From Posidonia oceanica (lineage: Eukaryota; Streptophyta; Magnoliopsida; Alismatales; Posidoniaceae), in the NCBI GenBank assembly GCA_037176725.1, contig JAZBRS010000049.1:37750001-37814000 (forward strand): a stretch of DNA of 64,000 nucleotides. Direction: 5' to 3'. The notes under the pieces were generated by a model that saw only the letters and a list, made by a program, of their open reading frames with translations, was not told the DNA's origin and did no database searches. Positions 54,803 through 64,000 of the stretch are shown piece after piece. A program made the position numbers and the translations under genes. Each line of letters begins with the position of its first letter. The first letter of the stretch is position 1.

Positions 54803-56437
54803 TGTAGATGTGGATTTGGGGGTGTTTATGAAGATGACTGCGCTTCCACGTACGTTGTCAACTTTGTTGTGATCGCCACTCATCAATGGCCGGACAAGGC
54901 GCCTAGGGAGATGATGATGATGATGTGGGTAATCGACTCACTGGATCGACGGCAGGGTGTCGTCCAGCGGTGTCCTTGTGTTACGTGAGCGTATTCCTTT
55001 CCTTCAAAACAAATAAAAATAATAGATTTGGGTAAGTCCAAGTGCAGTAAATGATAATAGAAAAAAATAGAGAATAATATAAACAAATGAATCTAATACT
55101 AACTGGGAGTTATTCCCCGCATACATATGCTATAGGTCCTATGTTTAGGAATGCAATAATGAAATAAAAAAGATTGGAAGAAGATACTCCCTTCACCCTC
55201 GTGCTGTATGCATTGGAGTAAGGAAGTGGAGGCACGGTTGGAGCTCCGGCTATGCTCAAGATCTCGATGATCTAAGGTGGGATGTGGTGATCTCTGGGAT
55301 CTAGGGTTTTTGAATTTGGGAGTGGAGGCTAAGACTCTCTCAAAACCTAGGGATGTTGCTCTCTCTTTCTCTTGATCTCTCTTTTAGATATGAATTCCAA
55401 ACCCTAAAAAGTCTCCTTAAACCCTAAAAATGCCTCCTCTTGAGCACTGACTCACGGAGTCTATTTATAGGCTTATGGGACACAGGTGGCTCATATCTAG
55501 GAAGGTTTTAGAAGTTTCTAGAAGATGGCTGATATTTATAGCTAGTCGCCCTGTAGGCAAGCGATTGGCACAAATATCTCCCAAAAAGGTCGTGGAAAAG
55601 CTGTATAAATTCTGCAAGACCAGGTCAAACGAACTCCACGTCAGCTAGTCGCCTGCTAAGTAGGTCCCTGGCTGTTGCACTATTCCAGGCCAAATCTAGA
55701 TATGCTTCTATTTCTAAGGAAGTAAATCCTAGATATGTTACTGATTTTTAGGAGATAAATCTTAGATTTAGAAAACGTGTTAAAAAAATCTAGATCTTAA
55801 TTTGGAAGCCACCTAGGATTTTCTAGATTATTCCTTAATTAATGATATGATATTTGTGTTATATCATAATTTAAATGTTAGAAAATCATATAAATATCGA
55901 TAATTTATGGGAAAAATGTTATAATAATTTATAAAGCCCCCGTATGTTATATTAATGTCCAAGATATTGATTATTAAGCTAGAGAGAGTGAAATGATGCT
56001 AGTCGCCTGTCTGCCTGGCGCCTTCACGGTCCAGTCACCCCTCTGAATGGTGCCTGGCTGTGTCTCTGCTTTGGGAGGCAACTAGCTAGTCTTTTTGCAT
56101 TGTTAACCCTGTCTTTTAATTTGATCTAGAGAAACATGATAAAAGCCCGAAAACTTCAGAGATCTCGTGAAATCATAGAAACATCTTCTTTAACTCAAAT
56201 CTGCCACGGATTTGAGTAGAATAAAGGGTGCTCAAGGAACTCAAATTTGCCACTAGTTTGGGCAAGTCAGCTCTGCCACAGCTAATGACCTTGAGCTAAG
56301 TAAAATCAAGTATTGTCTTTAAGCAAATCATGAAAACTCCAGAAAATGTGTTATTAAGCCTTAGTTATGTGATATGGGGCACCTCAAGGTACCTATCCTC
56401 TATGAACTCTCAAAAATTCGAAAATGGGATATCTACA
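54803..56437 (-). repeat. 5' LTR of element G (1635 bp)
   Basis: The uninterrupted copy. Minus-strand start TGTAGATATCCC at 56437, end CCACATCTACA at 54803. A TATA-like gcctataaataga lies at about 55460-55473 in U3 position. Modules with ctagtcgcc/ggcaagcg and ctagtcgcctgc occur at about 55540 and 55645, and a longer one at 56003-56095. By eye it is more than 90% identical to the split 3' LTR. Confidence 0.92.
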
Positions 56438-58183
56438 CTTCCCAGGCGACAAGCTCAGACACTGCTCACACTGGCGACTGGCTTCAGTTGCTGCTCCGAC
56501 AGGCGCCAAGTGCCTCGCTGATCTCACCGGCGACATGCACTGCCGCCGCTCAGAGTGGCGACCAGGCCTGCAGTTCAGACAGTGGTCAAGCCACCCTTGT
56601 TTGCCGCTTTGCATTTCGTTCATTTCGCTCGTTCGCTTTCAGATTTGTTTCCCGAGCCTGTTTATCGTCGCTTTGCCGTATTTTCGCTTTGATTGGATTT
56701 CTAGCATGTTTTCAAAGCTTGCATCATTTACAAACCCATGTCGCATGTCGCTTTGCATTGCATGGTTTATCCGTTGTTTTGTTTTCCGCCTGCATTGCAT
56801 TAGGGTGTTGATGCTTACTGTCTAGAGTTCTTTCGAACCAGGGCCCGCCCGGTTTGGAACTCTGGCGGCGCTGCTGAGCACATAGTCTGCACGTTTAATT
56901 TCAATCATGCATCATAACATATTAAGCAAGTTTAAGAATTCATTAGGCATTCATAGCATCTCTCGCCCCTTAGGCGTACAGTAAAGGCAAGTAATTGCTG
57001 ACATCCTGCATATGCGAGCGAGAAGCCTAGAAAGACCGATTCTTTGGACGTATCAGGGATGCCTAACACCTTCCCCGTGCGTAACAGGAGTCCTTACCCT
57101 TTCTCTTGGCCCGTAATGACCATTATGCCCTCATCCTAGGCACGAGTCATATCATTGCATAGCATTGCATCCTTTTGCATGGTTTCCATGCATTCCCTTG
57201 GTTTTCCTTGTCTCCTGATTTAATAGACTAGGTGGCGACTCTGAATTTGCTTTATCTTTGTTTTTCCTTCTTTTTTCGGTATTTTCGAGTAGAGTTTCCT
57301 TCCTCGAATCCACCCACTAATAGTGGCCTACTATCGGTCGGTGCACGTGAGCTTTGGCATCGTGCATGGACGTGCCGATTTCCAGGGTTACTACAGATGC
57401 ATTCTCAAGGTACAGAGTCTGAGTCCAAGTCTGAGAGTTTAAGTGTAGGAGGTTCGTCAAGTAGTGAGATAGAGCAGAGCGAGCAGATTGAGAGGACCGT
57501 GTAGACGGAGGATACAACTGAGCAGAAGAAAGATATGTATGTGTATGTAGTATCCAAGGATGAGGTAAGCATGACGTATACAAAAGCCTCCGATGGCATC
57601 AACGTCTGGGAGGGAGAAAGGCCTGACGTTGTCCAAGAAGTCCGATCAGACCAAGAACACATTGCTTAGTCGCGATCTCAAGTGGATAGAGAAGCACTTC
57701 GAGAACAATGGGTGAGGGCGAATGCATTAGCCATGCAAGTCCAGGATGCTTCACCCTATTTGAGGATCATCCAGTCGCTGGCCTACGGCGTCCTCTACCA
57801 CCATTGTTCGTCGAAGTGTGCCGATGGTTTGGATAGTGCATCTGATCGACATCAGAATCTTCATTTCGTTTGTTGTGCTGATGATGCACTCATCACTACT
57901 GTCATTCCGGAAGACATTCAAGTTGGTGGAGATGCACAGGTAGCTCGATCAGTACTACATTTGACTTCGCTGGTCAATCGGGAAGGCTCACCATACGGAT
58001 TCCCTCGAAGGTGAAGAGTTTTTTGTCAAAGGAATTTAGAGTTCAGCTACCGATCGGGGAGATATGCTTCTTCTCAGACTGGGTTCCCTCAGAAAGGGGA
58101 TGAATGCCGAGCTGTCTGATCAAGAACTATCATCCGATGAGCTAGAGGTGCTCGAGCTACTAAGGTTGAACAATGACGAGTAT

Positions 58184-61100
58184 GCGTCTGTAGACACCCC
58201 ATTTTGACAGCCTAGATGATGGTGGATCCTCCTGCAAGCTTGTTCGGACCCTAGGATAGCCAATTTCCACTTAAACCCCATTCGAACCCTAAGACCTCAC
58301 CTAAAACCTCCCAACCATCACCCAAGCCTTCCTAAGCCTCAACCCAAACCCTAACCTGAGCCAAAAAACAACTTAACCTTTTTTTAACCTCCTGGGCTCG
58401 TTGGACGCAGGCAATGGCAACGTCCTACGTTGGACGCACTCTGTGCCAGCGTCCAACGAGTCGAGGACTACAACCGCCTCTGGCTCACCGCTCCTGTCCT
58501 CTCCTTCGTTAGCCCACTTACTGCCGCATCCCCTCGGCCACTTACTCGCCGCTCCTGGCCACCCACTACGCGCCAAGGCCACTTACTCGGCCTGCCACCG
58601 CGTCTCCTCTCCCTCAGCGGACTTCCTGCTCTCACCACCACAAACTGAGCCAGCTGCCTGTGCTCCTGCCACCCGTGACTTTTCCGTCCACCTCTTGACG
58701 CCACACTTACTCCTCCTGACATCCCCAATGGCCTCCACACTCCCCACAGCCACTGCCAATCCACGCCAACCTCTGCCATTGCCAGACGACCACCCAAACA
58801 AAACCACGAGGACCGATCATTCTAGAGCCCACCACACTCATTCTCCAGAGAATCTAGAGCCTCCACAACCTCGAGTGATCTTCCACGAGTGCACCCAAGC
58901 CTTGAGCCACCATTCCCGGCCTTCCCACATGTCCCAGGAGCTCACCGGAGTTCAACTTGCCACCTTCTTCCTCGTCTCCGACCGACTGCAAACACCTCCT
59001 TCCAGCCACGTTTAGGTGCGTTTCTCTTCACCCTTGGCTTGCATGTGTTTGTAGTAGTGTGATAGGTTGGTTTTTATGCGTCTAGCAATGCACACACGTC
59101 CCTCCTGCCTAGGCTTGCCGGCCGCAAGGAGGAAGAGGTGGGTGGAGCAATCCACCCACCCATTTCTGGCGCCGAGCACATAGACATGCTCGTCGTCATT
59201 CACTTTATCTTCCTAGCTAGTTAGTTTGAGATTTTTGGTCGATTTGGCCACTGATCTTGGCCGGAAAACATCCCGACCTGTTGGACGCACAACCTGGTGC
59301 GTCCAACGTTGGACTTGCTCTGTGCTAGTGTCCAACACCCCAGCAGGCCATTTTATTCTTTTTTTATTTCATTTTGCTTCCATATTGCTATGGTTCGAAT
59401 GCTTCTCTATGAGTTTACGTTACATGCTCCCTTTCATGCTTCCAGATGCCATGTCATGCCTAGTATAGAGTTTTGATCCTAGCTTGGATCTATGTTTCAT
59501 GCTTCTGATTGCCTTGCTGTTTCTCTGTGTTGGACGCTGGAGCACACTATGTCCTATATTGGACGCTGGTGTGTCTAGCGTCCTATGCTTCTGCATGCTT
59601 ACATATGCTTCCTTGCTTGAATTTTGCCTTCATTTGAGTTGACCACTTGATACACGCATGTGAAGTGATGTTTGGGCTCTATAGCAACTGCTTTCAAGCT
59701 TACATGTTCTTTATCAAGGTTGCATGTTGGTTTATGTGGGTGCATGCTCCTTTGTTTCCTTATACATGCCTCTTAAATGTTTTGTTTTAGGATGCTTGCT
59801 TGATCCATGTTGCATGGCTTGGTTTAGCCCGTTTTCAGTAGCTTGGATGCATGTTTAAGTGGTCCTTGAGCTTAGTTCTCCTTGCAGTTTGATGTGCCTC
59901 TTCTCTGTGTTGGACGCAGCTGCTTACTGCGTCCTATGTTGGACGCAGATGCACACTACGTCTTATGCTTCTACATGTTTACATGTACATTAATGCTTGA
60001 ATGATGCATTTGTTTCTTATGTTTGCTTGATCTATGCTTGTGTGGTTATGTTTAGGCCCTATAGCAACTGTTTTCAAGTTTGCAAGTTTTTCCATCAAGG
60101 TTGCATGTAGGTTTTCTTGAGTGTTTGCCTCTCTGTGTTGGACGCAGATGCTACTTGTGTCCTACATAGGACACAGGTGGTGCTTGCGTCTTACACCCTG
60201 GCTGCATGTTTTCTTGTGCATGTGTCTTAAATGCTTTGCTTTCAGGATAACTATTTGATCCATGCGTGCATGCTTAGCTTTGGCTTGTTTACAGTGACTT
60301 GAATGCATGCCTAAATGTCATTTTATCACTTCGCATGCAATTTTGCCATGTTTCTGTTTACCCTGTGTTGGACATAGGGTTCTCTAGCGTCCAATGTTGG
60401 ACACTATGTATCCTGGTGTCCAACCCCATGCTCTGTCTTAAACTATGATCATGCTTGCATCATGCCTTTAAATCTTTCTTTTGACTGCTTATCTTGATTG
60501 CTTTGCATGATCTACATGTCTTCTGTTGCCATATTGCATTTGCATCGCATTCATACATCCAGCATGCATGCATTCCTTTCAAAAAACCTGGCTTAGTTGT
60601 TGGACGTAGAGGGCCATTGCTTCCAATGTTGGACGCTAGTGATCACTGCATCCAACACCCTCTGCCACTTTAAAATCATTCTAATGCTTGCATTCGATTT
60701 CTGGGCTTTGTGCTTTGATCTTTCAACATAGTTTATCTGCCCATAGCTTTCTCATTGCTTTAAATCCTTGATTTCCAAGCTTGCATGCATGTTTCCCTTG
60801 CAGTTTTCCTATCCTTTGTATTGGACGCTGGAAGCACCTACGTCCAACATAGGATGCTGGTCTTTCTAGCGTCCAACACTTTACAACCTACTGCACACTG
60901 TTTTAAGGCGCCGATCTTGCTTTTGTTGCCGCTTTCCGCATTTTGTTGCCTCCAATACATGCCTTGACACCCATGCATGTTGTCGGACTCCTGTTTTCCG
61001 TTTTATGCCTTGCATCGCCTGCTTTTCCGTGGTTTTTCACCTCGGACTTGTTTCCCCTCTACATGTCGTACACTTGCATTGCGTGATTTTATTTGAAGTT

Positions 61101-61770
61101 TTGTTTCCCACTTGCATCGCATGGTTTTCAGCCCCTATTTTGTTTCCCCTTTGCATGTCATATACTTGCATTGCGTGGTTTTACTCGACGTTTTATTTTC
61201 TCGCCTGCATTGCATTTAGGGCAGTGATGCTTACTATCTGGAGTTCTTACAAACCAGGGTTCGCCTGGTTCGGAACACAGGCAGCGCTGCTGAGTACATA
61301 GGCTGCACGTTTAATTTCCCATACATGGCATTCAGGCATTTAGGCATTCAAAGCATTAATAGTATGGCATAGCATCTATCGCCCCTTGAGCGTACAGTTA
61401 AAGGCAATCATTGCCAATAATCCTGCAAATACGAGCGTTTAGCCAAGAAAGACCGATTCCTTGGGCGTGTCGGGGGTGCCTAACACCTTCCCCGCACGTA
61501 ATAGGAGTCCTTCCCCTTTCTTTGGACCTGCAATGACCATTTTGCCCTTGTTCTTGGCACGAGTTATATCATTTTGCATAGCATCGCATCCACTTGCATG
61601 TTTTCTATGCTTTCCTCTATTTTCCTCGTCTCCCGACAATAGACTAGGTGGCGACTCTGTTTTTGTCTTATCTTTGTTTTCCTCTTTCGCCATTGTCCGT
61701 GACACTTTCCCTCTTTTCACTCGATGCCGGTCGATCCAGCATCGAGGTGCGGGGATAAGGTTACAGCGTC
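58184..61770 (+). mobile_element. Solo LTR E (3577 bp), target duplication gcgtc
   Basis: Starts TGTAGACACCCC at 58189, ends ATAAGGTTACA at 61765, with gcgtc at 58184-58188 and 61766-61770. No PBS or PPT borders it. It carries eight hairpin modules (see separate entry), the conserved blocks at 61225-61290 and 61443-61512, and a PBS-like tggcgactc at 61649-61657. The GC-rich first part (58400-59010) gives long unsupported frames on both strands, as in the other large LTRs. Confidence 0.94.
58400..60890. repeat. Eight TTGGACGC...GCGTCCAA modules in LTR E
   Basis: Modules of about 60 bp begin near 58400, 59280, 59525, 59905, 60133, 60363, 60599 and 60818. Each has the plan ttggacgc, about ten variable bases, gcgtccaa, then again ttggacgc, variable bases, gcgtccaa, i.e. 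two adjacent hairpins. The last five are about 220-236 bp apart. Variable loops differ between copies while the arms stay recognisable, with scattered transitions. Confidence 0.85.
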
Positions 61771-61929
61771 ATATTCTATTCTATGGTCTGAAGACAATCT
61801 TGTATGCATTGCCCTAAAACTTGTTGATGGAGCGTCCGAGCACAAATATGGGCTCAATTTTGAATATTCCCCACCAAAGGATGGAGAATGGAGATTTGTT
61901 TGGGATGCAGGAGGTGTGCATCCAGACTA

Positions 61930-63550
61930 AAGGGAGGGGGAGGAAATGGTCATTTGAGTCTCCTAATCATCTGCTGGGTGCATGCCTCTACAAGCTAGTG
62001 ACTCCTTTGGTCATTTTGTATGTCCTTCACCGGTGTTTAACCTTTGTCTTCTTATTTTCATAATTAGAAGATCTATGCATAACTAGAACGGGTAAAACAA
62101 AATAACATGCATAATCTACTACAATAAGCAAACTCAAAAAATATCTCATTTTGTTGAACTCACATATTAGGGATTATGGAGATAGCACCTCATTCTTCCA
62201 TACCCTTCCATTTTGATACGCTTCATATATGAACAACATATGTTAAATGGACGTGACATTAGGAAAAGGTAGAATCCAAGATCTAGACGTGCTTTGCTTG
62301 GAGAATCTGGCAAATAAAAAGCCATTGCATTTTATCTTAAATATTTGAAAAGTAGTCATTTAAATAAGCGATTACCAATGTATCTAGTAAAATTATTGAT
62401 GGAAATCTGGCAAACAGAACTTATTTTCTTGAACATAATTTAAAAGAGAAGAATATTTGGTGTCGTGACAAGGATCTTGACTATTTGAAAAGTGGAGATG
62501 AAATTACTCAAAATACCCATAGGGACAAGATCTACAAATTAGTAGAATAAAATCGATTCTAAATATTTGAGTGACCAATATAGCTGGTAGAATAATTGAT
62601 GAAAAGCTTGTAAGTAGAACATAAGTTTAAAAGGAAGAAATATTGCACTGCAATACCTGGTGGCTTATTCTGGCACCAGGAAGAAACATGTCAGTGAACA
62701 TCTGCAGGCTTCTCTCTAGCAACCAAGTTGACTGCAACTGCATTCAACTGAGAAATAAAACACCAATTGTGAGAACAAACACGAATGCAGAAGTGACAGT
62801 GTATTTAATAGGAACAAGTATAGAAAAGAAGTCCGATAAGTACGTTTTTTTATTATCAAAAACATGATAACTGATAAGAATAAAAAAGTCAGTGCGTGCA
62901 GGAGCATCCATAATTACCTCATCTCATCAGAATTAAATGCTAAACACGGACATATGAAAATGAGTGAACGAGCTTTTTCTTTTTTTTCTTTTTTTTTTTT
63001 TTACAAACAGTAAGCATGAGTAAACATGAGTGAACGAGCACGTAGAAGAAACAAAAAATAAGACAAGACAATTTAGTGGTTGAACCAAATGAAGCAAGTA
63101 ATATAATTAGTATTCAAAAAGTACACTAGGAAGAGGAAGCATACACTATCTCTTCCAAAAGAAAACCATTACAAGAGCTATCCTGAAAATGAGCAGACAA
63201 CCAATTAGTCAGATGAAATGCATTTTACTTACTGAGGAGGAGGACTAGAATTATGGTAGAGGAGGATCGAAGGAGGATTGGAGTGTGGTGGGGGAGGATC
63301 GGATGAGGACGAAGCCCTAATCCAAAGGGGGGTTGCAGGTGGAGGAGCGAAATCAAAAGGGAGATCGCAGCCAAGGGTGGCACGGTGGGCGATGGCAGAG
63401 AGGGAGAAGCAGTAGGGGCAGAGGACGAAGAAGGTGGTGGCAAAGAAGAGAGGATTTGGAGAGGAATTCATGAAGATTTGGGGAAGGGTTTGGTTTTGGG
63501 GAGAGGTGTGGAGATTTGAGTGGGAAAGAAACAAAGGAAAAGAGGGAAAA
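61930..63550. other. AT-rich unassigned interval
   Basis: No supported gene. A purine tract, aaagggagggggagg, lies at 61928-61942. A long T run is at 62978-63001. The minus-strand Pro/Ser-rich frame at 63229-63534 has an ATG but no recognisable domain, and may belong to the transposon that ends at 63736. The segment 62800-62963 is duplicated at 63837-64000. Confidence 0.5.
62800..62963 (+). repeat. Direct repeat, copy 1 (164 bp)
   Basis: From tgtatttaataggaacaag to catatgaaaatga. It matches 63837-64000 with about ten differences (for example gtccgataagtacg against gtctgataagtatg). The second copy runs off the window, so the repeat may be longer. Confidence 0.9.
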
Positions 63551-63554
63551 GACT

Positions 63555-63739
63555 CACGTGAGTGAAAATTTCAAGGATGTTTCGCTATGACATATCCTCA
63601 CGAATTGTTCTCGCGAAATCTAGAGATTGTAGTAATGTTATTTCGCGAGAACATGTCCTCGCTAAATCCTCATTAGTAGTTTATGAGGACATGTCCTCAC
63701 AAGTTATCCTCACTAGATCTAGAAATTCTAGTAGTGTGT
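63555..63739. mobile_element. Probable right end of a CACTA-type DNA transposon
   Basis: The sequence ends ctagaaattctagtagtg at 63736; its complement starts CACTACTAGAATTTC, the usual form of a CACTA terminus. Just inside are inverted and direct copies of short subterminal words: ttcgcgaga, gaggacatgtcctc (a palindrome, about 63650 and 63688) and cctcac/cctcgc. This is the usual subterminal arrangement of CACTA elements. The following tgt is a candidate 3-bp target duplication. The left terminus is not visible, so size and coding content are unknown. Confidence 0.5.
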
Positions 63740-63836
63740 CCTTTGCAGACGCTTAACCCTCGTCTTCTTATTTTATTATTTTCTTTACTTCGTAATTCAA
63801 GCTTGGTCTACTCTTTGGCCTAACCTCGCACTTGCT

Positions 63837-64000
63837 TGTATTTAATAGGAACAAGTAAAGAAAAGAAGTCTGATAAGTATGTTTTTTTTAATATCAAAAA
63901 CATGATAACTGATAAGATTAAAAAGCCAGTGCATGCAGGAGCATCCATAATTACTTCATCTCATCAGAATTAAATGCTAAACACGGACATATGAAAATGA
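63837..64000 (+). repeat. Direct repeat, copy 2 (at least 164 bp, runs off window)
   Basis: Partner of 62800-62963, 1037 bp downstream. A second, weaker similarity joins 61998-62058 and 63732-63774 (tagtg...cctttg...ttaacc...gtcttcttatttt). Copy 2 may therefore be an internally deleted duplicate of about 62000-62963, beginning exactly at the CACTA-like end. Confidence 0.85.

Larger units (their letters stand above)
45593..56442 (-). mobile_element. Element G: gag-only LTR retrotransposon (TR-GAG type), target duplication cttcc
   Basis: Direct LTRs at 45598-48489 and 54803-56437 flank a 6.3-kb internal region. Both outer flanks are cttcc (45593-45597 and 56438-56442), which proves a single insertion. 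Orientation is minus: the LTR starts TGTAGATATCCCATTTTCGC (at 56437 and 48489) and a purine tract, aaggaggggcatc, precedes the left copy. The internal part encodes a degenerate gag (50907-53315), but nothing resembling protease, RT or integrase in the 2.4 kb between gag and the 3' LTR. It therefore depended on pol from another element. Confidence 0.9.
43961..57400 (+). mobile_element. Solo LTR D with target duplication gatgc, split by element G
   Basis: The LTR starts TGTAGACACCCC at 43966 and ends GGTTACTACA at 57395. It is flanked by gatgc at 43961-43965 and 57396-57400. There is no PBS after it and no PPT before it, so it is a solo LTR left by LTR-LTR recombination. Without the insertion (45598-56442) it is 2585 bp. 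It carries the conserved LTR blocks at 56815-56870 and 57020-57105 and the PBS-like tggcgactc at 57233-57241. GC-rich text at 44270-45000 (ggcgac, gccgtcg words) yields long but unsupported frames. Confidence 0.92.
43917..61929 (+). pseudogene. Unidentified reading frame interrupted by two solo LTRs
   Basis: Starting at ATG 43917-43919 (MAKRGVNVQKGRAV) a frame reaches the gatgc target site at 43965 and resumes after 57396 with a Ser/Glu-rich stretch (SQGTESESKSES). Decayed coding-like sequence follows, with TAG stops near 57502 and 57668 and frame changes near 58015. An acidic stretch, SDQELSSDELEVLELL, runs up to the gcgtc site at 58188. After 61766 the frame continues to a stop at 61927-61929 (ending WDAGGVHPD). 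A TATA-like element lies 100 bp upstream of the ATG. I do not recognise the protein. A retrotransposon gag, an old pararetroviral ORF and a host gene are all possible. Confidence 0.4.

Noticed and set aside
43809..58015. Endogenous pararetrovirus ORF
   Set aside because: The TATA-leader-ATG layout is suggestive, but I see no Met-tRNA primer site (TGGTATCAGAGC-type) and no movement, coat or RT motif, so it is reported only as unidentified.
1..64000. tRNA, rRNA or snoRNA genes
   Set aside because: No cloverleaf boxes or rRNA-like blocks were recognised by eye. The only tRNA-related words are PBS-type nonamers.

Overview
The window is nuclear DNA from a seed plant with a large, repeat-rich genome. 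I find no intact host gene. Almost everything is nested Ty3/gypsy LTR retrotransposon sequence, with relics of a LINE, a probable CACTA transposon and one unidentified broken reading frame. The plant assignment rests on gag-pol proteins with a second RNase H (the Tat lineage), a plant-mobile-domain-like ORF, LTRs opening TGTAGACACCCC, and an Arg-tRNA-like primer site (TGGCGACTC). I cannot name a species.

Layout. (1) 1-8433: a truncated minus-strand Tat-lineage element. Its gag, protease, linker and the start of RT are present; it runs off the left edge, and its 5' LTR is cut after 860 bp. (2) 8434-35217: a second minus-strand Tat element, 26.8 kb, with both LTRs (5.66 and 5.73 kb). It encodes gag, protease, a long disordered linker, RT, a degenerate RNase H, a second RNase H, integrase and, downstream of integrase, a separate plant-mobile-domain-like ORF. 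Two hairpin-forming tandem arrays lie between that ORF and the 3' LTR. (3) 35218-40873: a tail-to-tail junction. About 136 bp of the 3' internal end of a third minus-strand copy abuts about 250 bp of the 3' internal end plus a full 5.27-kb LTR of a diverged plus-strand element. (4) 40874-42450: a LINE ORF1 relic, cut inside its zinc knuckle by that LTR. (5) 42451-61930: an unidentified low-copy-looking region with a decayed reading frame. Two solo LTRs entered it, each with a 5-bp target duplication: 43966-57395 (gatgc) and 58189-61765 (gcgtc). The first was then split by a gag-only retrotransposon, 45598-56437 (cttcc), whose 3' LTR was split by a 1250-bp solo LTR, 46801-48050 (ctagt). (6) 61931-64000: AT-rich sequence with a probable CACTA right end at 63736 and a partial direct duplication.

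Functionally, elements 1 and 2 encode the parts of one replication machine: gag capsid, aspartic protease, RT with two RNase H domains, and integrase. Both are riddled with stops, mostly of the CAG/TGG/CGA to TAG/TGA kind, so neither looks autonomous today. The gag-only element would need pol supplied in trans. The solo LTRs record recombinational loss of at least three further elements.
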